DNA of 64,000 nt from Pseudomonadota bacterium. Its GTDB lineage: Bacteria; Pseudomonadota; Alphaproteobacteria; Sphingomonadales; Sphingomonadaceae. The notes beneath the pieces are model-generated. The model searched no databases. It saw nothing but the letters and a program-made list of their open reading frames with translations, and was not told the DNA's origin. Below are positions 25,483 to 34,736 of the stretch, in pieces (within the stretch, counting starts at the first letter, position 1; each line of letters begins with the position of its first letter). A program made the translations under genes and the position numbers. Where the stretch lies: the NCBI GenBank assembly GCA_039818985.1, contig JBCBSU010000002.1, forward strand, positions 558,001 through 622,000, read 5' to 3'.

Positions 25483-26397
25483 TTGGCCACTCTCGGACTG
25501 ACCGGCGACCAGCAGCAAGCCGTGGAAGAATTCAAGCGCGACATTGTCGAGCCATCGATGACCAGGCTGGTCATACTCGACTTCTGGGCCGAATGGTGCG
25601 GCCCGTGCAAGGCGCTGACCCCGGTTCTGGAAAAGGTCGCCGCCGACTATGCCGACAAGGGCGTGGTGCTGGCCAAGATCAATGTCGATGAAAACAAGTT
25701 CATCGCCAGCCAGTTTCAGGTGCAGTCCATCCCGACCGTCTACGCGATTTTCCAGGGCCAGCCGGTGGCCAATCTCACCAATGCCCGCAGTGAAAGCCAA
25801 GTAAAGGGCGCACTGGATCAGTTGCTTGCCAAGCTGCCGATCGACGCGGGTGGTGCCAGCGAGCAGCAGGATATCGAACCGCTACTGGCCATGGGCGAGG
25901 AGGTTCTGGCCGGTGGTGACGCCAATCGCGCCGCCGGTATTTTCGGCCAGATTGTCGAGATGCAGCCGCAAAGCGATGCCGCCGTCAGCGGTCTGGCCCG
26001 GGCGCTGATCGCGGATAAGCGCCTCAACGAAGCGAAGGCCATTCTCGCGGCACTGCCTGAAGATCAGCGCGGCAGTGAAGCGGTCAAGCGCGCGCTTTCA
26101 GTGCTGGCCCTGGCCGAGGATGGTGCCGCCGATCATGGCAGCACCGATGTGCTGGCGCAGCAGCTGCAGCGCGAACCCGATAACCATGCGGTTCGGCTGG
26201 ATTATGCCAATGCACTGTGGGGTGCCGGTGATCGCGATGGCGCTGTCGAACAACTGCTGACCATTGTCCGGGCTGACAGGGACTGGAATGAAGGCGCCGC
26301 ACGCCAGCGGCTGCTGCAGATTTTCGAGGCGGTCGGTCTGGAGGACGAATGGGTCGCCGGAGCGCGGCGCAAGCTTTCCGCGGCGCTATTCGGGTGA
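25483..26397 (+). CDS. cnoX: Thioredoxin-domain/TPR co-chaperone, CnoX (YbbN)-like
   Basis: A 304-residue protein beginning at a TTG codon with GGATAG upstream. Residues 1-~115 form a thioredoxin fold with an intact WCGPCK (Cys39, Cys42); residues ~125-304 are TPR-like helical repeats. This is the CnoX architecture, a holdase that protects substrates from oxidation and hands them to GroEL. E. coli CnoX has lost the first cysteine; here both are kept, as in many alphaproteobacteria, so a real oxidoreductase activity is possible. It overlaps the next gene by 4 bases. Confidence 0.88.
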   Translation: MATLGLTGDQQQAVEEFKRDIVEPSMTRLVILDFWAEWCGPCKALTPVLEKVAADYADKGVVLAKINVDENKFIASQFQVQSIPTVYAIFQGQPVANLTNARSESQVKGALDQLLAKLPIDAGGASEQQDIEPLLAMGEEVLAGGDANRAAGIFGQIVEMQPQSDAAVSGLARALIADKRLNEAKAILAALPEDQRGSEAVKRALSVLALAEDGAADHGSTDVLAQQLQREPDNHAVRLDYANALWGAGDRDGAVEQLLTIVRADRDWNEGAARQRLLQIFEAVGLEDEWVAGARRKLSAALFG

Positions 26398-27023
26398 GCG
26401 TCGTGACGGCACAGCGAATCTCGATCTTCCCGCTACCCGGTGTCATCCTGTTTCCGGGACTGCAACTGCCGCTGCACATGTTCGAACCGCGCTACCGCGC
26501 GATGGTCAGCGATGCCATGGCGCGCGACCGCCAGATCGGCATGATCCAGCCGCGCGAACCGGAGCGTGAAGGAGAGCCGCCGGCGCTGTTCGAAATGGGT
26601 TGTCTCGGGCGCATTGCCGATGTCGAGGCGCTCGATGACGGACGCTATAATGTGCTGCTCGATGGCGTTGCCCGCTTTCGCCTGATCCGTGAACTCGATG
26701 TCACCACTCCGTTCCGCCAGGTTGAGGGAGAGCTGATTGCGGAGCCGGAAGAGGCGCTGGCGAGTGCCGAGCGCGCGGCGCTGGAGCAGGAGGCAAAGCG
26801 CTTCGCCAATGCCCAGGGGTACAGCGTCGATTGGGATTCGGTGGCGCGGCTCGACGATGTGTCGATGGTCAATGGCGTTGCCCAGATCGCCCCATTCGAC
26901 AGCGCCGCGAAACAGGCGTTGCTGGAGGCCGAAACGCTGTCACAGCGGACCGAGCTGCTGATCCAGCTGATGCAATTTTTCGCCCGACGCGATCGCGACG
27001 AGGATAGCGTTACCCTGCAATGA
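26394..27023 (+). CDS. LON substrate-binding-domain protein
   Basis: A 209-residue protein made of the Lon N-terminal substrate-binding domain alone, without ATPase or protease parts: ISIFPLPGVILFPGLQLPLHMFEPRYRAMVSDAMARDRQIGMIQP, then CLGRIADVEALDDGRYNVLLDGVARFRL. The GTG start overlaps the cnoX stop (GTGA), showing translational coupling. A role in protein quality control with CnoX is inferred from pairing; the pairing is common in alphaproteobacteria. Confidence 0.88.
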   Translation: MSVVTAQRISIFPLPGVILFPGLQLPLHMFEPRYRAMVSDAMARDRQIGMIQPREPEREGEPPALFEMGCLGRIADVEALDDGRYNVLLDGVARFRLIRELDVTTPFRQVEGELIAEPEEALASAERAALEQEAKRFANAQGYSVDWDSVARLDDVSMVNGVAQIAPFDSAAKQALLEAETLSQRTELLIQLMQFFARRDRDEDSVTLQ

Positions 27024-27030
27024 TGCAGGT

Positions 27031-27651
27031 TCAGGCGAAACTCGCCTTGAGACCATCGATAACGAATTGTGCCGCCAGTGCGGCCAGGATGACGCCGAGC
27101 AGCCGCGTGATCACCGTTTCGAGCCGCTGCCCCATCAGTTGCAATAGCGGCCCTGCGGCGAGCAGCGCCAGCAGTGTAAGCACCAGCACCGCGAGCAACG
27201 CGCCGCCGATCACCAGATGCTGCTCCAGGGTCGAATATTCGTTGAACAACAGCATGATGGTGGCAATCGAGCCGGGACCGGCGATCATCGGCATCGCCAT
27301 CGGAAAGACCGAGACATCCTCGACTTCTGCATCATCGACAACCTGCTGGGCGCGATCCTCGCGTCGCTGGGTACGTTTTTCGAACACCATTTCCAGCGCG
27401 ATAATGAACAGCATGATGCCACCGGCGATGCGGAAACTGTCGAGGGTGATTCCCAGCGCGCCAAGCAGATTGTTGCCGAACACGGCAAAGACGCCGAGAA
27501 TCACCGAGGAAATGACGATTGCCCGCACCGCCATGTCGCGGCGTGCCTTGGCCGATGCGGCACCGGTCATGCTGGCATAGATTGGCGCACAGCCTGGCGG
27601 GTCGATCACCACGAAGAAGGTGACAAAGGCGGAGATAAAGAGCTCGAGCAT
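27031..27651 (-). CDS. MarC family integral membrane protein
   Basis: A 206-residue protein with six hydrophobic segments and the MarC/UPF0056 pattern: FFVVIDPPGCAPIYASMTG near the N-terminus, FRIAGGIMLFIIALEMVF, and PMAMPMIAGPGSIATIML. Function is not established despite the multiple-antibiotic-resistance name. Its ATG directly abuts the folD stop (TAAATG). Confidence 0.9.
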   Translation of the reverse strand: MLELFISAFVTFFVVIDPPGCAPIYASMTGAASAKARRDMAVRAIVISSVILGVFAVFGNNLLGALGITLDSFRIAGGIMLFIIALEMVFEKRTQRREDRAQQVVDDAEVEDVSVFPMAMPMIAGPGSIATIMLLFNEYSTLEQHLVIGGALLAVLVLTLLALLAAGPLLQLMGQRLETVITRLLGVILAALAAQFVIDGLKASFA

Positions 27652-28572
27652 TTACGCTCCCTTCGGGTCCGCCAGAGCGGGGTCGTCGAGCCCGGCGCGG
27701 CGGCAGGCGGCGACCAGCGTATTGCGCATCAGACAGGCAATGGTCATCGGCCCGACGCCACCGGGAACCGGCGTAATTGCGGCGACATTGGCGCCCAGCG
27801 CTTCCTCGGTTGCAACGTCGCCGACCAGTCGGCCCTTCTCCGCCCCCTGGGTGGGCGGCAGACGGTTGATGCCGATATCGATGACGACTGCGCCCGGCTT
27901 CAGCCAGTCGCCGCGTACCATTTCGGGCCTGCCGACAGCGGCGACCACGATATCGGCACGGCGCACAACATCAGCGAGGTTGCGGGTACGGCTATGCGCC
28001 AGGGTGACGGTGCAATTCTCGTTGAGCAGCAGCTGGGCCATCGGCTTGCCGACGATATTGGAGCGCCCAACCACCACCGCGTCGAGACCGCTCAGATCTC
28101 CGAGACGGTGTTTCAGCAGCATCAGGCTACCCAGCGGGGTGCAGGGTATCATCGCCTCTTCCCCCACCGCCAGCCGACCGGCATTGATGACATGGAAACC
28201 ATCGACATCCTTGTCCGGATCAATGGCCGCGATTACCGCCTTGTCGTCAATATGATCGGGCAGAGGCAACTGTACCAATATGCCATCAACAGTATTGTCC
28301 TGGCTGAGCTGCCCGATTAGTGCCAGCAGTTCCTGCTGCGATACGCTGCTGTCGAGGCGATGTTCGAAGCTCTCCATTCCGGCCGCAACTGTCGCCTTGT
28401 GCTTGGAGCGGACATAAACGGCGCTGGCCGGATCATCGCCGACGAGCACCACGGCGAGCCCGGGCGCGCGGTCGGTCGCGGCACGAAAGGCGGGGACTGC
28501 ATCGGCTACGGACTGCCGCAATGTAGCAGCAAAGGCCTTGCCATCGATAATCTGAGGCTGATCCCCAGCCAT
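27652..28572 (-). CDS. folD: Methylenetetrahydrofolate dehydrogenase / methenyltetrahydrofolate cyclohydrolase
   Basis: A 306-residue FolD. Seen: [12 protein letters not shown] (with the catalytic Lys region YVRSKHKA), [38 protein letters not shown], and the C-terminal [19 protein letters not shown]. It interconverts methylene- and formyl-tetrahydrofolate using NADP. The ATG at 28572 is preferred over a GTG four codons earlier because GGGGGAG precedes it. Lies between yggT and marC in one run. Confidence 0.94.
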   Translation of the reverse strand: MAGDQPQIIDGKAFAATLRQSVADAVPAFRAATDRAPGLAVVLVGDDPASAVYVRSKHKATVAAGMESFEHRLDSSVSQQELLALIGQLSQDNTVDGILVQLPLPDHIDDKAVIAAIDPDKDVDGFHVINAGRLAVGEEAMIPCTPLGSLMLLKHRLGDLSGLDAVVVGRSNIVGKPMAQLLLNENCTVTLAHSRTRNLADVVRRADIVVAAVGRPEMVRGDWLKPGAVVIDIGINRLPPTQGAEKGRLVGDVATEEALGANVAAITPVPGGVGPMTIACLMRNTLVAACRRAGLDDPALADPKGA

Positions 28573-28615
28573 ATGCTCCCCCACCCCTTGAAATAAGCCC
28601 GTTTCCGAGCGCGTC

Positions 28616-28909
28616 CTACATCGTCTGCAATGCCATATGCACCAGCACGCGCTGCAGGATATTGAGCCCGATGATGAGCACCAGCGGAGAGAAATCCAGC
28701 GCTCCGGTATCCGGGAGAATCGCGCGTATCGGGCGTAATATCGGGTCGAGTATCATGTTCAGCGAGGAATAGATGGCAGAGACTGCCTGATTGTTCATCG
28801 AGATGACATTGAACATGATCAGCAGGCCGATGATGAACTGGACGATGACAATCGTCACCAGCACATTCATCAATATCGACAGGATTTCTATCATTAGCAG
28901 CATTATCAT
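28616..28909 (-). CDS. YggT family membrane protein
   Basis: A 97-residue protein with two hydrophobic segments and the YggT core [37 protein letters not shown]. Family members lie near cell-division or osmotic functions but the role is unclear. It is directly upstream of folD (43 bases) on the same strand, and GGGAG precedes its start. Confidence 0.9.
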   Translation of the reverse strand: MIMLLMIEILSILMNVLVTIVIVQFIIGLLIMFNVISMNNQAVSAIYSSLNMILDPILRPIRAILPDTGALDFSPLVLIIGLNILQRVLVHMALQTM

Positions 28910-29086
28910 TCACTCCCTGGCGGGGATATCGCGAGTGCGGGGATGGCTGTAAAGCCTCTAGCGCATGGCCGCCAACAGGTTTCAGGTGTCTTGCCCTGCT
29001 AATACCCCTTAGTGATGCAGCTGCAAAGGTGCAATGGCGATACGCCGCTTTTTCGACAAACGCCGCCATGGCCATAGCCGGTGCGA

Positions 29087-29989
29087 TCAGGATCGGCGTA
29101 TCAGCGTGCCTATGCCCTGTTCGGTAAAGAATTCCAGCAACATGGCGTGCGGCACCCGCCCATCGAGAATGACAGCGGCATCGACACCCTCATCCACCGC
29201 TCTGGTGCAGGTTTCCAGCTTGGGGATCATGCCACCGCTGATAGTGCCTTCCCGGGTCAGTTGCTCCACTGCGCCCAGATCCAGTTCGGCTATCAGCGCG
29301 CCCTCGCTGTCGAGCACGCCGGGCACATCGGTCAGCAGGAAAAGTCGTGCAGCATCCATTGCCGCCGCGACAGCTCCGGCCATAGTATCGGCATTGATAT
29401 TGTAGGTGGCGCCATCATCGCCAATGCCGATCGGTGCGATTACCGGGATCATATCGGCACCGCTCAACGCTTCGAGCACATCCGGGTCGACATGCTCCGG
29501 TTCACCGACAAAGCCAAGATCGACAATGCGCTCGATATTGCTGTCGGGGTCGCGGCGGGTGCGGCGCATCTTGCGGGCGCGAACAAAATGGCCGTCCTTG
29601 CCGCTGATGCCGATGGCGCGGCCGCCGGCATCGCCAATCCACCCGACCAGCTCCTTGTTGATCGCGCCGGACAACACCATCTCGGCAATCTCTGCGGTGG
29701 CCCTGTCGGTGACGCGCAGGCCATCGACAAAGGTGCTCTCCACGCCGACCCGGGCCAGCATCGCCCCGATTTGCGGTCCGCCGCCATGGACCACCACCGG
29801 GTTGATGCCAACCGCCTTGAGCAGCACCACATCCTCGGCAAAGGCGCGCGCCAGTTCTGCATCACCCATGGCATGGCCGCCATATTTGACCACAAAGGTT
29901 TCGCCGGCATAGCGCTGGAGATAGGGCAGGGCCTCGGTTAGCGTCTCTGCCTTGGCAAGCAGCGCCGGGTCGTGATGGGTATCGGTCAT
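29087..29989 (-). CDS. argB: Acetylglutamate kinase
   Basis: A 300-residue amino-acid kinase catalysing the second step of arginine biosynthesis. Motifs: [12 protein letters not shown] (phosphate-binding Lys), [20 protein letters not shown], and [35 protein letters not shown]. It overlaps the upstream transporter gene by four bases (ATGA). Confidence 0.94.
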   Translation of the reverse strand: MTDTHHDPALLAKAETLTEALPYLQRYAGETFVVKYGGHAMGDAELARAFAEDVVLLKAVGINPVVVHGGGPQIGAMLARVGVESTFVDGLRVTDRATAEIAEMVLSGAINKELVGWIGDAGGRAIGISGKDGHFVRARKMRRTRRDPDSNIERIVDLGFVGEPEHVDPDVLEALSGADMIPVIAPIGIGDDGATYNINADTMAGAVAAAMDAARLFLLTDVPGVLDSEGALIAELDLGAVEQLTREGTISGGMIPKLETCTRAVDEGVDAAVILDGRVPHAMLLEFFTEQGIGTLIRRS

Positions 29990-30666
29990 GCCGCGTCAAT
30001 CCTTTTGCCCAGCCTGACGATGAACACGATCAGCAGCGGGACTACGATCATCGCCAGCACGACCTTGGCGATGGCTTGGCCGACAAGAAGGTCCATGATA
30101 GGGAACTCGCCATAAAATGAGCCGGTGATAAAGATGATGGTATCGACAAGCTGCGACAATACACCGGCGATAACCCCGCGCAATGCGATCCAGTTGCCGG
30201 TCGCTGCCGTTAGCCGGGAGAAAAGGTAAACGTTGAGGAACTGGCCGACACCATAGGCTGCAATTCCGGCTATCCAGATACGCGGTGTGGCCATCATGAT
30301 GGTGTTGAAGGCTTCGAGCCGCACAGGATCATTCTCCGCTTCCGGAAGTGCGAGTACGAAAAGCGTCAGGATGATCGAGAAGATCAGTGGTGCAAAGCCG
30401 AATGCCACTAGCTTGTTGGCTGCTGCCCGGCCATGCAGTTCGGCTACCGCGCTGGAGAGCATGACGAGAATGATAAAAGCAAAGATACCGGCCTCTACTT
30501 CGAGCGGGCCAAGGGTCACCTGCTTGTTGGCGAGTATGCCGGCAAGGCACACCATGCCGCCATAGAATACCGAAAAGGCAAAGAGCGAGCGCGGAATTGC
30601 TCCATTCGCGGATGAAGGCGATGCTGTGGTTGCAGCAGGTGTTGCGGCTGTTGCTTGGTCACTCAT
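29986..30666 (-). CDS. Queuosine precursor transporter (VUT family, YhhQ-like)
   Basis: A 226-residue protein with about six hydrophobic segments; [73 protein letters not shown] match the VUT/DUF165 family that imports queuosine precursors. The 25-residue Ala/Thr-rich N-terminal tail is an extra. Its stop overlaps the argB start, a coupling without obvious pathway logic. Confidence 0.87.
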   Translation of the reverse strand: MSDQATAATPAATTASPSSANGAIPRSLFAFSVFYGGMVCLAGILANKQVTLGPLEVEAGIFAFIILVMLSSAVAELHGRAAANKLVAFGFAPLIFSIILTLFVLALPEAENDPVRLEAFNTIMMATPRIWIAGIAAYGVGQFLNVYLFSRLTAATGNWIALRGVIAGVLSQLVDTIIFITGSFYGEFPIMDLLVGQAIAKVVLAMIVVPLLIVFIVRLGKRIDAA

Positions 30667-30812
30667 GACAGCGCGTTATCGGCTTTTTTTGCGCTGGGGA
30701 AGGGTCAAGATCAGGGTTTCACCGGGGAAAATCGCTCTATGCGCGCTTCCCCAAGTGGTGCTTTGCCGCTAACGCTAAGCTCCGGGCGCATCTGCCAAGG
30801 GGATAATCACGC

Positions 30813-32048
30813 ATGACAGGACCGCTGCTCTCGCTGGCCGGGATGGTGCTGATTCTCGGCATAGCCTTGCTGCTGTCGCATAATCGCCGCCATATCCGGT
30901 TGCGCGTTGTCGCCGCCGCTTTCGGGCTGCAGGCCGGGATTGCGCTGCTGGTGCTCTATGTGCCGGCGGGCAAGGCAGTGATCCAGGGCATGGCCAATGG
31001 GGTCTCGCAGCTTCTGAGCTATGCCGCTGCCGGGACGAACTTCATCTTCGGTCCGCTGGCGACGCCGGAGATTGGCGGCAACAGCTTCGCCATTGCTGCA
31101 TTGCCGGTGATTATCTTTTTCTCCTCGCTGGTGTCGATCCTCTATTATCTCAGGATCATGCAGCTGGTGATCAAATGGGTCGGGGGCGCGATCGAGAAAG
31201 TCACCGGCATCTCCAAGGTGGAATCGCTGTGCGCTGCCGCGAATATCTTTGTTGGCCAGTCCGAATCTCCGCTGGTGATTCGTCCCTATCTTGCCAGCCT
31301 GACTCCGGCGCAGCTGTTCACCGTGATGAGCGTCGGCATGGCCGGTGTCGCCGGCACCATCCTCGCCGCCTATGCTGCGATGGGTATTCGCATCGATTAT
31401 CTGCTGGCCGCAGCCTTTATGTCGGCGCCGGGCGGTATCGTCATGGCCAAGATCATCATGCCCGACGACCCGCAGGACCTGGCCGATGCGCCGCCGCTGG
31501 CGCTGGATGTCGAATATGAGGAGGAGACGCCGGCCAATCTCATCATGGCGGCCAGCATGGGGGCGCAGACAGGGGTCAAGCTGGCGGTCATGGTCGGGGC
31601 CATGGTGCTGGCCTTTGTCGCGCTCGTCGCGATGGCCAATGGGATATTGGGCGGGGTCGGCGGCTGGTTCGGTTATCCCGATCTCAGTTTTCAGGAGATT
31701 GTCGGCTATATTTTTGCGCCGATCATGTATCTGATCGGTGTGCCCTGGGAAGAGGCGCTGCAGGCCGGTGGCCTGTTCGGCACCAAGGTGGTTCTCAACG
31801 AATTTGTCGCCTTTATCGATCTCGGCAATGCGAGCGGACTGTCACCGGCATCGGTGGCGATTGTCACCTTTGCTCTATGTGGTTTCGCCAATCTCTCATC
31901 GATTGCGATCCAGATGGCGGTCACAGGGGGGCTTGCCCCCAATCAGCGTCCGATGATTGCAAAAATGGGGCTGAAGGCGCTGGCAGCGGGATCACTCGCC
32001 AATCTGATGAGCGCTGCGCTGGCGGGGTTGTTCCTGTCACTGGGCTAG
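30813..32048 (+). CDS. Concentrative nucleoside transporter (NupC/CNT family)
   Basis: A 411-residue inner-membrane symporter. CNT features: FGLQAGIALLVLYVPAGKAVI, the re-entrant FVGQSESPLVIRPYL motif (the QxEAPL-type helical hairpin) and TKVVLNEFVAFIDLG, FALCGFANLSSIAIQM near the C-terminus. It moves nucleosides with Na+ or H+. It is divergent from the yhhQ-like gene with 146 bases between starts. Confidence 0.92.
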   Translation: MTGPLLSLAGMVLILGIALLLSHNRRHIRLRVVAAAFGLQAGIALLVLYVPAGKAVIQGMANGVSQLLSYAAAGTNFIFGPLATPEIGGNSFAIAALPVIIFFSSLVSILYYLRIMQLVIKWVGGAIEKVTGISKVESLCAAANIFVGQSESPLVIRPYLASLTPAQLFTVMSVGMAGVAGTILAAYAAMGIRIDYLLAAAFMSAPGGIVMAKIIMPDDPQDLADAPPLALDVEYEEETPANLIMAASMGAQTGVKLAVMVGAMVLAFVALVAMANGILGGVGGWFGYPDLSFQEIVGYIFAPIMYLIGVPWEEALQAGGLFGTKVVLNEFVAFIDLGNASGLSPASVAIVTFALCGFANLSSIAIQMAVTGGLAPNQRPMIAKMGLKALAAGSLANLMSAALAGLFLSLG

Positions 32049-32084
32049 TAGCGACGCAAATGACGCAAACAGCGCTATTGGTCA

Positions 32085-32714
32085 CTACTGGCTGGAGATT
32101 GCGCGGTTGAGGTCAGCGCCATGCGACACGGCCACGCGCTGTACGTCCTGCCAGGTAGAGCTGACCTCATCACGGGCAAGGCGGATTTCGCGATCCACCC
32201 GATCATACGCCTCGCTATGGCTGTCGAGCGGGTTGTTCCTGCAGTCGACCGCCTCACAGATAATACCGCCGATAATTAAGCCGCCGGGATCTTTATTGTC
32301 CAACGCCTCTTTGGCCTCTTCGGCCTTCACCCGCCGCTCCCAGGCAAATATATGGTCCATGAAGGCGACCCTGAAATCGGAAGGGGTGTTGCCTAGGCTG
32401 ATGGCACGCATCTGCCTGACACGGTTACGGTCAACCCTGCCGGCCTGACCAATGCGATCATCCTGCTTGAGCACATCTTCGATTGCAGGGCCATAATTGG
32501 GCGGTGGTGGTTGTACCGGAGCATAGCCTTGTCGCGGCACGACAGCCAGTCTTTGCCCCTGATTGGGCTGTGGCCCGACCGCAGCAGGTCCATAAGCCTG
32601 ATTGGGGGCATATTGATTATTCGGCGGATATTGTTGCTGCTGATTATTGTTGTCAGAGCATGCCGCAAGCGACAGCAGCGCCAGACTGGAACACAAAATT
32701 AGCCGAGAATTCAT
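32085..32714 (-). CDS. Lipoprotein of unknown function with Gln/Asn/Pro/Tyr-rich linker
   Basis: A 209-residue lipoprotein starting at 32714, with GGGGGG ahead. Signal RLILCSSLALLSLAA then Cys (LSLAAC). Residues ~20-80 are low-complexity, rich in N, Q, P, Y, G; the C-terminal ~120 residues are charged and helical (VMDHIFAWERRVKAEEAKEAL...VDREIRLARDEVSSTWQDV). I do not recognise a domain. Convergent with the nucleoside transporter. Confidence 0.7.
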   Translation of the reverse strand: MNSRLILCSSLALLSLAACSDNNNQQQQYPPNNQYAPNQAYGPAAVGPQPNQGQRLAVVPRQGYAPVQPPPPNYGPAIEDVLKQDDRIGQAGRVDRNRVRQMRAISLGNTPSDFRVAFMDHIFAWERRVKAEEAKEALDNKDPGGLIIGGIICEAVDCRNNPLDSHSEAYDRVDREIRLARDEVSSTWQDVQRVAVSHGADLNRAISSQ

Positions 32715-32841
32715 TTTGCCCCCCTGCAATGGATTTACCGGACAATACAGGTGCAAAGCAGAGTAATGTCAATGGCTCATCTGGTGCAAGGCAATATGCG
32801 GAGCCAGCGGAGCGGCATGATTACCGACGCTCAGATATTGA

Positions 32842-33465
32842 TCACGATCGCTCCAGATCCAGCGCGCCGGTGATCATGCCCCAGAGCTGATGCGTTAGCT
32901 TCTCCGCAGCCGGTCTCGGCTCCATGGCCATGGCGTGCATGATCGCGCTGCGCATCGCGCCGGTGATCGCTGCGCCGGCGATGGCGGGGTCGATATGCTG
33001 ACCGATATCGCCACGCTTGATGCCGGACGCAATATTGCGGGTGGCCATCTCGATCATCTCTTCATGGCGTGAGGATTCGACCGCAGCCACCTGGTTGGTG
33101 TGTGCCATGCGGCCCAAAATTACCGGTGCCATCGGGTCTGCATAGAGAAACTCTATGGCTGCCTGCAGGCGCTCGCGTTCGCGCACGCCCCAGCGGATAT
33201 CCGGGTCGATATACTGGTTCACCACCGCATTATAGCGATCATAAAAGGCATGGATGATTGCCGCCAGCATCCCCGATTTGGAACCGAAATAATGATAGGC
33301 GAGGCCGACCGAAACACCGGCTTTGCTGGCTACCTGGCTCATCTCGAGTTCGCCGCTGCCATGACGCAATATCCGTTCCGCAGCGGCCAATATCCGCGCG
33401 GCCTTTAGCACCTTGCGATCGGGCTTCTCACTGGTTCTGACGCTTTCGCTCATCGCATCATCCAT
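32842..33465 (-). CDS. TetR family transcriptional regulator
   Basis: A 207-residue TetR repressor: helix-turn-helix at residues ~38-65 (LEMSQVASKAGVSVGLAYHYFGSKSGMLAAIIHAFYDRY), then a ligand domain with no recognisable specificity. It is divergent from the Rieske-phytanoyl-caspase operon, with a 40-bp perfect palindrome in the spacer, so autoregulation and repression of the operon is the natural reading. The start may be the in-frame ATG four codons in. Confidence 0.87.
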   Translation of the reverse strand: MDDAMSESVRTSEKPDRKVLKAARILAAAERILRHGSGELEMSQVASKAGVSVGLAYHYFGSKSGMLAAIIHAFYDRYNAVVNQYIDPDIRWGVRERERLQAAIEFLYADPMAPVILGRMAHTNQVAAVESSRHEEMIEMATRNIASGIKRGDIGQHIDPAIAGAAITGAMRSAIMHAMAMEPRPAAEKLTHQLWGMITGALDLERS

Positions 33466-33489
33466 AGAATATTCTGCATATTTTGATAT

Positions 33490-33529
33490 TAGGGATTTTT
33501 TGAATTGAATTCAATTCAAAAAATCCCTA
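33490..33529. promoter_or_regulatory. 40-bp perfect palindrome, probable TetR operator
   Basis: Each 20-base half is TAGGGATTTTTTGAATTGAA and its exact complement; the centre is between 33509 and 33510. It lies 24 bases upstream of the TetR start and 39 bases upstream of the Rieske gene start, placing it over both promoters. TetR operators are palindromes of similar kind, though 40 perfect bases is long. Confidence 0.65.
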
Positions 33530-33568
33530 TGCACATGCTGCCCCTCAGATCCTCATGGATGGAGAGAC

Positions 33569-34732
33569 ATGATGACCATTGAGCATCCGCAGCTGCACAA
33601 TGCGCTGAAGAAGTTGATCGACCTTAAGCAGCAGAAATCCGCTTTTCTTGACCAAAGCACCGCAACCAACCCGGTTGAATACTATACCAGCAGCGAATGG
33701 TTTGCCCGTGAGCGGCAGGCTATTTTCCGCGCACTGCCGCGGATGATGGCGCATAAAAGCGAGTTGCCGCAGGCGGGATCCTTCCTGCGCCGTGATATGG
33801 CGGGCCTGCCTCTGCTGTTGACGCGTGATGGTGACGGACAGGTGCACGCTTTTCTCAATGTCTGCCGCCATCGCGGCACCCGGCTGGTCGACGATATGTC
33901 CGGCTGCAGGAAACGTTTTTCCTGTCCCTATCACGCCTGGACATGGGATAATCTGGGCAAGTTGATCGGCGTACCGCATGGCGATCAGGGCTTTCCCGAT
34001 ATGAACCGCGATGATTTTGGCCTGAAGCGTTTGCCGGCTGTCGAGAGCCATGGCTGGATCTGGGTGTCGCCGGTTGAAGGAGTTGCGCTGGATATCGAAG
34101 CCTATCTTGAAGGACTTGGGGGCGATTTCCACTGGTTCGGTGCCGATGATCTGCGGCTGCTGCACAGCGACGAATCGGTGCGCCCGGTCAACTGGAAGAT
34201 ATTGGTCGAGGGCGGCATAGAGGCCTATCATTTCAAGATCGTCCATCGCAAAACCATCGGGCCACATTTCAATGACAATCTGTCGAGCCATGAACTGTTC
34301 GGCCCGCATTTGCGCTCGGTTCTGCCGCGCACCTCGATCACGAAATTGCCCCAACAGCCGGAAAATGACTGGGATGTACGCGCGCACAGCAATATCCTCT
34401 ATTCTGTCTTCCCGGAGAGCCAGTTGCTGTTGCTGCAGGACCATCTGGCGTGGATCCAGATGGAACCGCTGGCACCGGACAGCACCCGGGTGCGGATCAG
34501 CACATTGGCCCGGGTGGGTGAGGAGCTGAGCTGGGATGAAGAGCGGCACTGGCAGGAAAATCACAGGATCACATCGGTGACGCTGGATGAGGATTTCGCC
34601 ATTGGCGAGAGCATCCAGTCCGGCCTCAAATCCGGCGCCAATGATCATGTGACCTTTGGCCGCTTTGAAGGCGCGCTCGATAAATTCAACCGGCTGGTGC
34701 GCAATATGGTAGAACAGGCCGAGAGAGGATGA
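33569..34732 (+). CDS. Rieske-type ring-hydroxylating oxygenase alpha subunit
   Basis: A 387-residue oxygenase. The [2Fe-2S] Rieske ligands are Cys99, His101, Cys119 and His122 (NVCRHRGTRLV...FSCPYHAW). The catalytic domain carries NWKILVEGGIEAYHFKIVH with mononuclear-iron ligands His221 and His226. It would hydroxylate or demethylate an organic substrate using electrons from a separate reductase; no reductase or small beta subunit is adjacent. Substrate unknown; relatives include aromatic dioxygenases and quaternary-amine demethylases. Ends 4 bases before the next gene. Confidence 0.88.
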   Translation: MMTIEHPQLHNALKKLIDLKQQKSAFLDQSTATNPVEYYTSSEWFARERQAIFRALPRMMAHKSELPQAGSFLRRDMAGLPLLLTRDGDGQVHAFLNVCRHRGTRLVDDMSGCRKRFSCPYHAWTWDNLGKLIGVPHGDQGFPDMNRDDFGLKRLPAVESHGWIWVSPVEGVALDIEAYLEGLGGDFHWFGADDLRLLHSDESVRPVNWKILVEGGIEAYHFKIVHRKTIGPHFNDNLSSHELFGPHLRSVLPRTSITKLPQQPENDWDVRAHSNILYSVFPESQLLLLQDHLAWIQMEPLAPDSTRVRISTLARVGEELSWDEERHWQENHRITSVTLDEDFAIGESIQSGLKSGANDHVTFGRFEGALDKFNRLVRNMVEQAERG

Positions 34733-34736
34733 TGGT

